A stretch of DNA of 12,584 nt from Actinomycetota bacterium. Lineage in GTDB: Bacteria > Actinomycetota > Actinomycetes > JACCUZ01. The notes below the pieces were generated by a model. That model was not told the origin of the DNA. It searched no databases and worked only from the letters and a program-made list of their open reading frames with translations. How positions within the stretch are numbered: the stretch's first letter is position 1; each line of letters opens with the position of its first letter. Shown piece by piece: positions 1 through 5,791 of the stretch. The stretch lies in contig JAVEDG010000307.1 in NCBI GenBank assembly GCA_030841245.1, forward strand, positions 1 through 12,584, given 5' to 3'. Position numbers and translations under genes: made by a program.

Positions 1-41
1 CCCTCCCGCTCGGCCTCGATCAACTCACTTTGCAGCGGCAT
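1..41 (-). CDS. 5' end of an unidentified gene, cut by the left edge
   Basis: Thirteen codons are visible on the minus strand, reading MPLQSELIEAERE and continuing off the window. The support is the ATG at 41-39 preceded by a strong Shine-Dalgarno run (GGGAGGG, minus strand, about 55-49) with 7 nt between it and the ATG. No stop codon occurs before the edge. The short acidic helix-like start resembles the beginning of some NTF2/SnoaL-like small proteins, but 13 residues are too few to assign a family. The gene would be divergent from the VOC gene that follows. Confidence 0.5.
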   Translation of the reverse strand, partial: MPLQSELIEAERE

Positions 42-333
42 CGTGTCGCCCTCCCTGGCCTCGCATTGCCGCACGTCCTCTGTTGGCCTCCCGACCTGGG
101 CTTCCACCCTCCGCGTAGCCCCGTCGCTTGCACGGTGTCACCGTGCCCCTTGACCTGTCGAATAGTGCCGGATCCATTCGGACATGCAGTCTGAGATTGC
201 TCCAACGCGGTCATCCGGAAGTGATCTTGAACCGGACGGTGAACGTCCGGAACCGCACCTAGCATGCTGAGCGCGTCTCGGCGTGAGCGAACGCGCCTTC
301 ACCCGGCAGACCCGACACGAAAGAGGTTCACTC
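42..333. other. Divergent intergenic region, about 290 bp
   Basis: This gap separates the leftward partial gene from the rightward VOC gene and should hold both promoters. One clear dyad lies at 232-250. A TANNNT-like hexamer (TAGCAT, 260-265) could be a -10 box for the VOC gene, but no convincing -35 lies 16-19 nt upstream of it. Open frames crossing this gap give low-complexity Arg/Gly-rich translations and look spurious. Confidence 0.5.
232..250. repeat. 7-bp inverted repeat upstream of the VOC gene
   Basis: The arms CCGGACG (232-238) and CGTCCGG (244-250) are perfect inverted copies separated by 5 nt (GTGAA). The site lies about 85 bp upstream of the chosen VOC start, in the divergent intergenic region. 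It could be an operator for a dimeric regulator or a small hairpin. Nothing in the sequence tells which, and no cognate regulator can be named. Confidence 0.45.
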
Positions 334-717
334 GTGCAATCTCGAGCTCAGGGCATGTGGTGGGGAACCGCCATCGAGGCACCGGACCCCGGCGCGCTGG
401 CGAGGTTCTACTCCGGGCTGCTCGACTGGCCCATCGGGCACGAGGAACCGGGTACGGCGATCCTTGCCGCTCCGCAGGGCTCCATCTTCGTCGTGTTCCA
501 GCAGGCGACGGGCTACCAAGCCCCGGTTTGGCCGCCCGTCGACGGGGCGCAGCGTCCGATGATGCACTTCGACTTCCAGGTGGGCGACCTCGATTCTGCC
601 GTCGCCGAGGCCGTGGCTCTGGGAGCGAAGGTCGCCGAGCACCAGCCGCAAGAGAACGTCCGGGTGCTTCTCGACCCGGCCGGCCACCCGTTCTGCCTGT
701 GCCGAGACGACGGCTAG
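334..717 (+). CDS. VOC-superfamily (glyoxalase/bleomycin-resistance-like) protein
   Basis: The product is a small cytosolic protein of about 127 residues with the beta-alpha-beta-beta-beta pattern of the vicinal-oxygen-chelate fold. The N-terminal half begins MWWGTAIEAPDPGALARFYS. A second strand block has MHFDFQVGDLDSAVAEA followed by GAKVAE, and it ends with DPAGHPFCLC. This layout is typical of the Glyoxalase_6-like group, often annotated only as VOC family protein, so the substrate is unknown. The GTG at 334 is preferred because AGAGG (322-326) lies 7 nt upstream. An upstream in-frame GTG at 283 would add a poorly conserved-looking basic leader, and ATG 355 would trim seven residues. The stop at 717 is only 4 bp from the convergent ArsR stop. 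Confidence 0.85.
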   Translation: MQSRAQGMWWGTAIEAPDPGALARFYSGLLDWPIGHEEPGTAILAAPQGSIFVVFQQATGYQAPVWPPVDGAQRPMMHFDFQVGDLDSAVAEAVALGAKVAEHQPQENVRVLLDPAGHPFCLCRDDG

Positions 718-721
718 CGGG

Positions 722-1060
722 TCAGCGGGGCGGGTCGTCCAGGAAGGCCGCGAGCCGGTCTAGCGAGCCGTCCCAGTCGGCGGCGAGGGCAGCCAGGTAG
801 GACTGCGCAACCTTGATCGGTTCCGACCGGTGCCGGTACAGCACGCGGCGCCCGCCGCCGGCGTCGCTGGTGACGATGCCCGCGTCGGCGAGCAGCGCGA
901 GGTGTTTGGCGATGCCCTGCCGGGTCATCGACAGCCGACCGGACAGGTCGGTCGCGGTGCTCGGTCCGTGCTCGGCCAGCGCCGCGAGGATCGCCCTGCG
1001 GTTGGTGTCGGCCAGCGCCGCGAAGACGCCGGCCGACACCTCCTCGGGGTCAGGCCGCAT
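722..1060 (-). CDS. ArsR/SmtB-family winged-helix repressor
   Basis: The product is a 112-residue DNA-binding regulator. A winged helix-turn-helix is evident: an N-terminal helix with ALADTNRRAILAALAEHG, a second helix pair STATDLSGRL then MTRQGIAKHLALLADAGIV as recognition helix, and a wing containing GGGRRVLYRH. The metal-binding Cys motif of ArsR/SmtB sensors (ELCVCD type) is absent, so it belongs to the non-metal branch often paired with AHSA1/SRPBCC proteins. Its ATG (1060-1058) overlaps the 3' end of the SRPBCC gene by 11 bp, implying one transcript and translational coupling. The twin dyads in the operon promoter (1498-1544) are the obvious candidate operators for this protein, which would make the operon autoregulated. 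The operator link is inference. Confidence 0.92.
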   Translation of the reverse strand: MRPDPEEVSAGVFAALADTNRRAILAALAEHGPSTATDLSGRLSMTRQGIAKHLALLADAGIVTSDAGGGRRVLYRHRSEPIKVAQSYLAALAADWDGSLDRLAAFLDDPPR

Positions 1061-1484
1061 CGAGGTATGCCACGAGCTCGCCGAGCTCGGCCCGCCAACC
1101 CTCGGTGTTGCCCTGATAGCTCTGCTCCAGCCACTCGTCCGGGAGCTGGGCGAAGCCGCTCTCCGTGACGGTCAGCCGGGCGCCGCTCGAGGTCGGCTCG
1201 AGAGCGAACTCCACGTACGTCCGCCGCGGGTCGCCCTCGGGTGCACCGTTGATCCCCCAGCAGAAGGCCAGCACCGACATCGGGTCGACCACCTTGATGG
1301 CCAGTGTCTGCTCCCCGTCGAACTGCTCCCAGCGCATGAGTACGTCGTGGCCGGGAGCGACCTCGCCCTCGGCCTTGTTGCCGAACCAGCCGGTGAGGCC
1401 CTCGAGGGTGGACAGAGCGCGCCAGACCTTCTCCTGCGGGTGGGCCAGGTCGAGGGTGCGGGTGATCGTGTTCGGGATGGGCAT
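1050..1484 (-). CDS. SRPBCC (AHSA1/START-like) domain protein
   Basis: This 144-residue soluble protein has the features of the activator-of-Hsp90-ATPase-like SRPBCC fold. The N-terminal strand ITRTLDLAHPQEKVWRALS is followed by the LTGWFG motif. Central strands include VLMRWEQF and VDPMSVLAFCWG. A late strand, GARLTVTESGF, precedes a C-terminal helix (GWRAELGELVAYLD) that closes the hydrophobic cavity. Family members bind small hydrophobic ligands, and the ligand here is unknown. The start is set by AGGAG (minus strand, 1495-1491) 6 nt before the ATG at 1484. It is the first gene of a two-gene operon with the ArsR repressor. A reasonable model is that the repressor senses a compound that the SRPBCC protein binds. 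Confidence 0.9.
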   Translation of the reverse strand: MPIPNTITRTLDLAHPQEKVWRALSTLEGLTGWFGNKAEGEVAPGHDVLMRWEQFDGEQTLAIKVVDPMSVLAFCWGINGAPEGDPRRTYVEFALEPTSSGARLTVTESGFAQLPDEWLEQSYQGNTEGWRAELGELVAYLDAA

Positions 1485-1497
1485 GTCCAGCTCCTAT

Positions 1498-1515
1498 CGC
1501 AACTGTTTGGTTGCG
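1498..1515. promoter_or_regulatory. Operator candidate 1, at the transcription start
   Basis: CGCAACTGTTTGGTTGCG is a dyad with perfect 6-bp arms (CGCAAC/GTTGCG) around a 6-nt centre. It lies between the predicted -10 box (1520-1525) and the ribosome-binding site, where the transcription start should fall (about 1513). A bound repressor would block initiation. A second, nearly identical dyad lies 29 bp away, centre to centre. Confidence 0.75.
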
Positions 1516-1519
1516 TTCC

Positions 1520-1548
1520 AACCTAAGGCAACTCTTTGGTTGCGTCAA
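1520..1548 (-). promoter_or_regulatory. Promoter of the SRPBCC-arsR operon
   Basis: On the minus strand TTGACG (1548-1543) and TAGGTT (1525-1520) are separated by exactly 17 nt, a near-consensus housekeeping promoter for actinobacteria. The predicted start is near 1513, giving a leader of about 29 nt with AGGAG before the ATG at 1484. Both operator candidates overlap or abut this promoter. Confidence 0.75.
1528..1543. promoter_or_regulatory. Operator candidate 2, within the -35/-10 spacer
   Basis: GCAACTCTTTGGTTGC repeats operator candidate 1 with a single base change in the centre (C for G) and one lost outer pair. It fills the 17-nt spacer between the -35 and -10 boxes, so a bound repressor would exclude RNA polymerase. 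Two copies with matching polarity suggest two dimers binding the promoter. Confidence 0.75.
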
Positions 1549-1571
1549 GCCATCCGTCAGGCGTCCACCAC

Positions 1572-2354
1572 CTACAGGGGCATGAAGCGGCCGCCGTTGA
1601 TGTCGAGCACGACTCCGGTGATGTACGACGACTCGTCGCCGGCCAGGAACAGCACCGGGTCGACGGCCTCCCTGATCTCGGGCACCCGGCCGAGCGGGAT
1701 GGAGTCGAGCACGTCGCGCCGCTCGCTCTCCTCCATCGCGTCGAACATGCCTTGCAACCGACCCGTGAGGAAGAGCCCCGGCGCGACCGAGTTGACCCGG
1801 ACGCCGTGAGATCCGGCCTCCTTGGCCAGCTTCTTGGTCATGCCGACGATGGCGGCCTTCGACGCGGCGTACGGCACGCCGGTGACCGGCGACGGCTGCC
1901 GGCCCCCGATCGACGAAGTCGTGACGATCGCGCCACGCCTTGCTCGATACATGAACGGCAGCACCGAGCGACAACAGTGGAACGTCCCCTTGACGTTGAC
2001 GTCGACGACGAGGTCGAGGTCCTCCGGCGTGATGTCGTCGAGATCGCGCGGCGTTCCCAAGGAGCCACCGGCCAGGGCGATGAGGATGTCGAGACTGCCG
2101 TGCTCGTCGTACACCCGCTGCATCAGCGCCTGCACGGCCTCGTGGTCGCGCACGTCCACGACGTGGCCACTGGCGCGCGCACCGATGCGCTCGATGGTCC
2201 GGACGGTTTCGGCCACGGCGTCGGCGTTGGTGTCGACGACGGCGACCGACCCCTTCTCGGTCGCCAGCCCCTGGCAGATCGCACGCCCCAGGCCGCCTGC
2301 GCCACCCGACTCGAGGGCGGTCCTGCCCTCGAAGGGTGCCTACCGGTCGTGCAC
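1572..2354 (-). pseudogene. Short-chain dehydrogenase/reductase with an in-frame TAG near its start
   Basis: The body is a classical SDR. It has the glycine-rich cofactor motif GGAGGLG, an acidic residue after the second strand (VAVVDTN), the VNVKGTF helix, a catalytic Ser in TTSSIGG, and YAASK as the Tyr-x-x-x-Lys pair. VNSVAPG follows, and the C-terminus is TGVVLDINGG. The usual NNAG motif is ALAGG, and the usual TGG before the glycine loop is SGG. The expected start is GTG 2354 behind GGAGG (minus strand, 2364-2360), or in-frame ATG 2384. Both read into TAG at 2342-2340, just before APFEGRTAL. No ATG, GTG or TTG follows until GTG 2216, which would remove the cofactor-binding loop. Without the TAG the protein would be about 260 residues, normal for the family. 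It is probably a recent nonsense pseudogene or a sequence error. Its divergence from the flavoprotein gene suggests it once acted in the same pathway. Confidence 0.75.
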
Positions 2355-2387
2355 CGCGACCTCCAAATAACCCAATGGCTGCATGAT

Positions 2388-2399
2388 CGACTCTAGTCG
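2388..2399. repeat. Short dyad in the SDR/flavoprotein intergenic region
   Basis: CGACTCTAGTCG has 5-bp perfect arms around a 2-nt centre. It sits about 35 bp upstream of the SDR GTG start, near where that gene's promoter should be. It is short enough to arise by chance and is noted only because it lies between two divergent genes. Confidence 0.3.
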
Positions 2400-2440
2400 T
2401 GGGAGCGCGTCACGAGGCCGCGCAGGTCTCTGCTGTTACG

Positions 2441-2470
2441 TTGACGATCGTCAGGATCTCGCCATATCCT
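2441..2470 (+). promoter_or_regulatory. Promoter of the fused flavoprotein gene
   Basis: TTGACG (2441-2446) and TATCCT (2465-2470) are separated by 18 nt, a good match to the actinobacterial housekeeping promoter. Transcription would start near 2477, about 45 nt before the GTG at 2523. A perfect palindrome overlaps the -35 box, so the promoter is probably repressible. Confidence 0.65.
2442..2453. promoter_or_regulatory. Palindromic operator candidate over the -35 box
   Basis: TGACGATCGTCA is a perfect 12-bp palindrome that covers five of the six bases of the -35 box. This is the expected place for a repressor of an inducible catabolic gene. No regulator gene of an obvious catabolic family (TetR, GntR, MarR, IclR) lies in the window, so the protein that reads it is unknown. 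Confidence 0.5.
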
Positions 2471-2512
2471 CGTGGCGACGGCTCGCGTCGGGCGAGATGT
2501 CTCTCCTGGGCT

Positions 2513-2518
2513 GGGAGG
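2513..2518 (+). promoter_or_regulatory. Ribosome-binding site fixing the flavoprotein start
   Basis: GGGAGG lies 4 nt before GTG 2523, which begins directly at the Rossmann strand (V-R-I-A-V-I-G-G-G). The frame is open upstream to GTG 2472, but that start would fall within a few bases of the predicted -10 box and would add residues not expected ahead of an FAD-binding fold. Confidence 0.6.
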
Positions 2519-2522
2519 TCGG

Positions 2523-4895
2523 GTGCGGATCGCAGTGATCGGGGGCGGGCCGGGCGGGCTGTACTTCGCCGCGCTCACGAAGGCGCTCGACGCGACGCAC
2601 CAGATCAGCGTCTGGGAGCGCAATGCGGCAGACGACACCTTCGGCTTCGGCGTGGTTTTCTCCGACGAGACGCTCGGCGGCATCGAGCACGCCGACCCGG
2701 GCATCTTCGCCGCGATGCAGGCCGAGTTCGCCCGCTGGGACGACATCGACGTGCACTTCCGTGGCCAGGTCATCACCTCCGGCGGGCACGGCTTCGCCGC
2801 GATGAGCCGACGCCGGCTGCTCGAGCTGCTCCAGCAGCGTTGCGCGCAGCTCGGCGTCACGGTCCACTTCCGCACCGAGGCGCCGCCGGTCGACGAGCTC
2901 GCCGCGTCGTACGACCTGGTGCTCGCGTGCGACGGCGTCAACTCGGCCGTGCGCAGCAAGTACGCCGACACGTTCCGGCCGCAGATCGAGACCCGCCGCT
3001 GCAAGTACATGTGGCTGGGCACCGACCTGGTGTTCGACGCGTTCAAGTTCTTCGTCGCCGAGACCCCGTACGGCGTGATGCAGATCCACGGCTACCCGTT
3101 CGACGCGACCGGTAGCACGTTCATCGTCGAGATGCACGAGGACGTGTGGCGGCGCGCCGGCTTCGACGTGTTCTCGGCACGCGGTTTCGGCCCGGGCGAG
3201 AGCGACGGCGACTCGATCGCCAAGGTCCGTGAGCTTTTCGCCGACATCCTCGGCGGCCACGAGGTGCACGCGAACAACTCCAAGTGGGTCAGCTTTGCCA
3301 CCGTGCGCTGCGAGTCGTGGCGGCACGACAACGTCGTCGTGCTCGGCGACGCCGCGCACACCGCGCACTTCTCCATCGGGTCCGGCACCAAGCTGGCCAT
3401 GGAGGACGCGCTCTCTCTCGCGGCGTGCCTGCACGAGGAGCCGACCGTCAACGCGGCGCTCGGGGCCTACGAGGCCGAGCGCAAGGCGGTCGTGCTGTCG
3501 ACGCAGCGCGCCGCCCAGGCGAGCCTGGAGTGGTTCGAGAACCTCGGGCAGTACGTCCACCAGGAGCCCATGCAGTTCGCCTTCAACATCATGACCCGCA
3601 GCCGCCGGGTGACCTATGACAACCTGCGGCTGCGCGACCCGGAGTTCGTCGCCGCGGTCGACGAGTGGTTCGCCGACCACGAGGTGCGCCGCGGCGTGAC
3701 TGCTCCCGGCAGCGGCGTACGGCCGCCGATGTTCCAGCCGTTCCGGCTGCGCGGGCTCGAGCTGAAGAACCGCGTCGTCTGCTCGCCGATGGACATGTAC
3801 TCCGCCGTCGACGGGCTGCCGAACGACTTCCACCTCACCCACCTCGGCAGCAAGGCGCTGGGCGGGGCCGGGCTGGTCATGACCGAGATGGTCTGCGTGT
3901 CCTCGCCCGGCCGCATCTCGCCCGGCTGCACCGGGCTCTACGAGCCGGAGCACGAGGCGGCGTACACGCGCATCGTCGACTTCGTGCACTCACACACCAC
4001 CGCGGCGATCGGGCTGCAGCTCGGCCACTCCGGTCGCAAGGGGTCCACCAAGCTGATGTGGGAAGGCATCGATGAGCCGCTGCCGGAAGGGAACTGGGAG
4101 GTCGTCGGGCCGTCGCCGCTGCCGTACGCCGCGCGCAACCAGGTGCCGCGCGAGCTGACCGTCGCCGACCTGGGCGAGATCCGCGACCAGTTCGTCGCGT
4201 CGGCGCAGATGGGATCGCGCGCCGGCTTCGACCTCCTCGAGCTGCACTGCGCGCACGGCTACCTGCTGTCGTCGTTCATCTCGCCGGTCACCAACAACCG
4301 CACCGACGCGTACGGCGGCGACCTGGCCGGCGGGCTGCGGTTCCCGCTGGAGGTGTTCGACGCCATCCGAGACGTCTGGCCGGCCGAGAAGCCGATGTCG
4401 GTGCGCATCTCGGCGACCGACTGGGTCGACGGCGGCATCGACGCGGAGGACTCGGTCGGCATCGCCGACGCGTTCGCCGCGCACGGGGCCGACGCGATCG
4501 ACGTGTCGACGGGTCAGGTGACGCCCGAGGAGCGCCCGGCGTACGGGCGTTCGTACCAGACGCCCTTCGCCGACCGGATCCGCAACCAGGTCGGCATCGC
4601 CACGATCGCGGTGGGCGCCATCTCGTCGTACGACGACGTGAACTCACTGATCCTCGCCGGCCGCGCCGACCTATGCGCAGTCGGGCGGGCGCACCTCTAC
4701 GACCCGCTGTGGACCCTGCACGCGGCCGCCGAGCAGGGCTACGTCGGACCGGCCGCCGAATGGCCCGACCCGTTCAAGGCGGGCAGCCGGCGCCCGCAGG
4801 CAGGCCGTACCGACGGGCCACGACCGCGGCTCGAGCTGGTGCGGACCGGCGGCCGGGCCGGGACCAGACACCAGCGCTGGCGCCCGATCGGCTGA
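2523..4895 (+). CDS. Bifunctional aryl-CoA FAD monooxygenase / Old-Yellow-Enzyme reductase fusion
   Basis: The product is a 790-residue cytosolic fusion. Residues 1 to about 385 form a class A FAD monooxygenase: GGGPGG cofactor loop at residues 7-12, and the GDAAH motif at 275-279 that binds the FAD ribityl chain. Residues from M403 to about 765 form an FMN-dependent Old-Yellow-Enzyme barrel: CSPMDMYS near the start, HCAH at 575-578 (the substrate-binding His pair position), and SPVTNNRTDAYGG. This architecture is that of salicylyl-CoA 5-hydroxylase (SdgC type) and of 2-aminobenzoyl-CoA monooxygenase/reductase. The first hydroxylates the CoA-activated ring at C5; the second also reduces the ring. 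The gene neighbourhood favours the aminobenzoyl-CoA role. No gentisate dioxygenase or salicylate-activating enzyme is present. The YqjM-type active-site Cys position carries Asp (SPMD). Architecture is certain; the substrate is inferred. Confidence 0.9.
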   Translation: MRIAVIGGGPGGLYFAALTKALDATHQISVWERNAADDTFGFGVVFSDETLGGIEHADPGIFAAMQAEFARWDDIDVHFRGQVITSGGHGFAAMSRRRLLELLQQRCAQLGVTVHFRTEAPPVDELAASYDLVLACDGVNSAVRSKYADTFRPQIETRRCKYMWLGTDLVFDAFKFFVAETPYGVMQIHGYPFDATGSTFIVEMHEDVWRRAGFDVFSARGFGPGESDGDSIAKVRELFADILGGHEVHANNSKWVSFATVRCESWRHDNVVVLGDAAHTAHFSIGSGTKLAMEDALSLAACLHEEPTVNAALGAYEAERKAVVLSTQRAAQASLEWFENLGQYVHQEPMQFAFNIMTRSRRVTYDNLRLRDPEFVAAVDEWFADHEVRRGVTAPGSGVRPPMFQPFRLRGLELKNRVVCSPMDMYSAVDGLPNDFHLTHLGSKALGGAGLVMTEMVCVSSPGRISPGCTGLYEPEHEAAYTRIVDFVHSHTTAAIGLQLGHSGRKGSTKLMWEGIDEPLPEGNWEVVGPSPLPYAARNQVPRELTVADLGEIRDQFVASAQMGSRAGFDLLELHCAHGYLLSSFISPVTNNRTDAYGGDLAGGLRFPLEVFDAIRDVWPAEKPMSVRISATDWVDGGIDAEDSVGIADAFAAHGADAIDVSTGQVTPEERPAYGRSYQTPFADRIRNQVGIATIAVGAISSYDDVNSLILAGRADLCAVGRAHLYDPLWTLHAAAEQGYVGPAAEWPDPFKAGSRRPQAGRTDGPRPRLELVRTGGRAGTRHQRWRPIG

Positions 4896-4991
4896 CCAAA
4901 AGGCAGGGACTTGCGCGGACGATCACCGGCGGGGTCGGATGGTCGGGCGCACTCCGTCGTACGTCGTGAGCCGTTCCCCCGCCCAGCTCCC

Positions 4992-4997
4992 AGGAGG
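4992..4997 (+). promoter_or_regulatory. Ribosome-binding site of the cyclase-family hydrolase
   Basis: A perfect AGGAGG lies 5 nt upstream of ATG 5003. It is the strongest Shine-Dalgarno match seen in the window and fixes the start. The 107-bp gap before this gene contains only a weak promoter-like pair (TTGCGC, 4911-4916; TCGGAT, 4935-4940), so the gene may rely on read-through from the flavoprotein gene. Confidence 0.8.
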
Positions 4998-5002
4998 ACC
5001 AC

Positions 5003-5782
5003 ATGCCGGTACTGCCGAACGTGTTGTCGGCACTCGCCGACGGCAGTGTCGAGATCGTCGACCTGACGGCCCCGCTGTCGGAGACGACGCCGGTCCTGCA
5101 GCTGCCGCCGCCGTTCGCGAACACGATCCCGTTCCGGCTCGAGGAGATCAGCAGATACGACGACCGCGGGCCGGGCTGGTACTGGAACGACATCCACACC
5201 GGCGAGCACACCGGGACCCATCTCGATGCGCCGATCCACTGGGTCACTGGCAAGGACCGCGAGGGCGCCGACGTCTCCCAGGTCGCGCTGCGAAAGCTCA
5301 TAGCACCCGCCGTCGTGCTCGACTTCAGCGACGAGGTCGGCAAGAGCCCCGACTTCCTGCTCGAGATCGACCACGTCAGGGCCTGGACCCGCGAGCACGG
5401 CGACCTGCCCGACGGCGGCTGGCTGCTCTACCGCACCGGCTGGGACACCCGCTCCCACGACCAGGCGCAGTTCCTCAACGCCGACGAGACCGGCCCGCAC
5501 ACGCCCGGCATCTCGGTCGAGTGCGCCACCTGGCTGGCGGACGAGGCGCCGGTCATCGGCCTCGGCGTAGAGACCGTCGGCACCGACGCCGGCACGGCGC
5601 ACTCCTTCGACCCGGCGTTCCCCTGTCACACCTTCGTGCTCGGCGCCGGCAAGTACGGCCTGACCCAGCTGCAGAACCTCGCCCAGCTGCCGCCGACCGG
5701 TGCGGTCCTCCTCACGGCGCCGCTGCCGATCGTCGGCGGCTCCGGCAGCCCCACCCGGGTCCTCGCCCTCGTCGAGCGCTAG
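5003..5782 (+). CDS. Cyclase-family metal-dependent hydrolase, isatin hydrolase / kynurenine formamidase type
   Basis: This 259-residue cytosolic enzyme belongs to the cyclase family (PF04199). The defining metal-site motif HxGTHxDxPxH is present as HTGTHLDAPIH at residues 69-79. H69, H73 and D75 are the expected metal ligands and H79 is the usual catalytic histidine. Further family marks are VDLTAPLSE at 19-27 and a LLYRTGWD strand. Family members hydrolyse cyclic or N-formyl amides: isatin to isatinate, or N-formylkynurenine to kynurenine. The PPPFANTIPF and GWYWNDIHTGEHTG segments recall the isatin-hydrolase side of the family rather than bacterial KynB, but this is from memory, not from a search. 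It is followed after 9 bp by the ThDP enzyme, and the two are almost certainly co-transcribed. Confidence 0.85.
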   Translation: MPVLPNVLSALADGSVEIVDLTAPLSETTPVLQLPPPFANTIPFRLEEISRYDDRGPGWYWNDIHTGEHTGTHLDAPIHWVTGKDREGADVSQVALRKLIAPAVVLDFSDEVGKSPDFLLEIDHVRAWTREHGDLPDGGWLLYRTGWDTRSHDQAQFLNADETGPHTPGISVECATWLADEAPVIGLGVETVGTDAGTAHSFDPAFPCHTFVLGAGKYGLTQLQNLAQLPPTGAVLLTAPLPIVGGSGSPTRVLALVER

Positions 5783-5791
5783 ACCTGCGAC

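Noticed and set aside
20..265. An 81-codon minus-strand frame near the left edge
   Set aside because: It lies in a divergent promoter region, has no ribosome site and no domain, and conflicts with the better-supported start at 41.
271..296. Inverted GCGCGT/ACGCGC arms 14 nt apart upstream of the VOC gene
   Set aside because: Short, purely G/C-alternating arms are expected by chance at this base composition, and no promoter or terminator context supports them.
706..739. GACGAC/GTCGTC arms between the convergent VOC and ArsR genes as a bidirectional terminator
   Set aside because: The arms are short with a 22-nt loop, lie mostly inside coding sequence, and have no T-run on either side.
2451..3989. 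A 512-codon open frame antisense to the fused flavoprotein
   Set aside because: Long antisense frames are normal opposite GC-rich genes. Its translation is low-complexity and rich in Arg, Gly, Val and His, with no domain, while the sense frame has complete FAD and OYE motifs.
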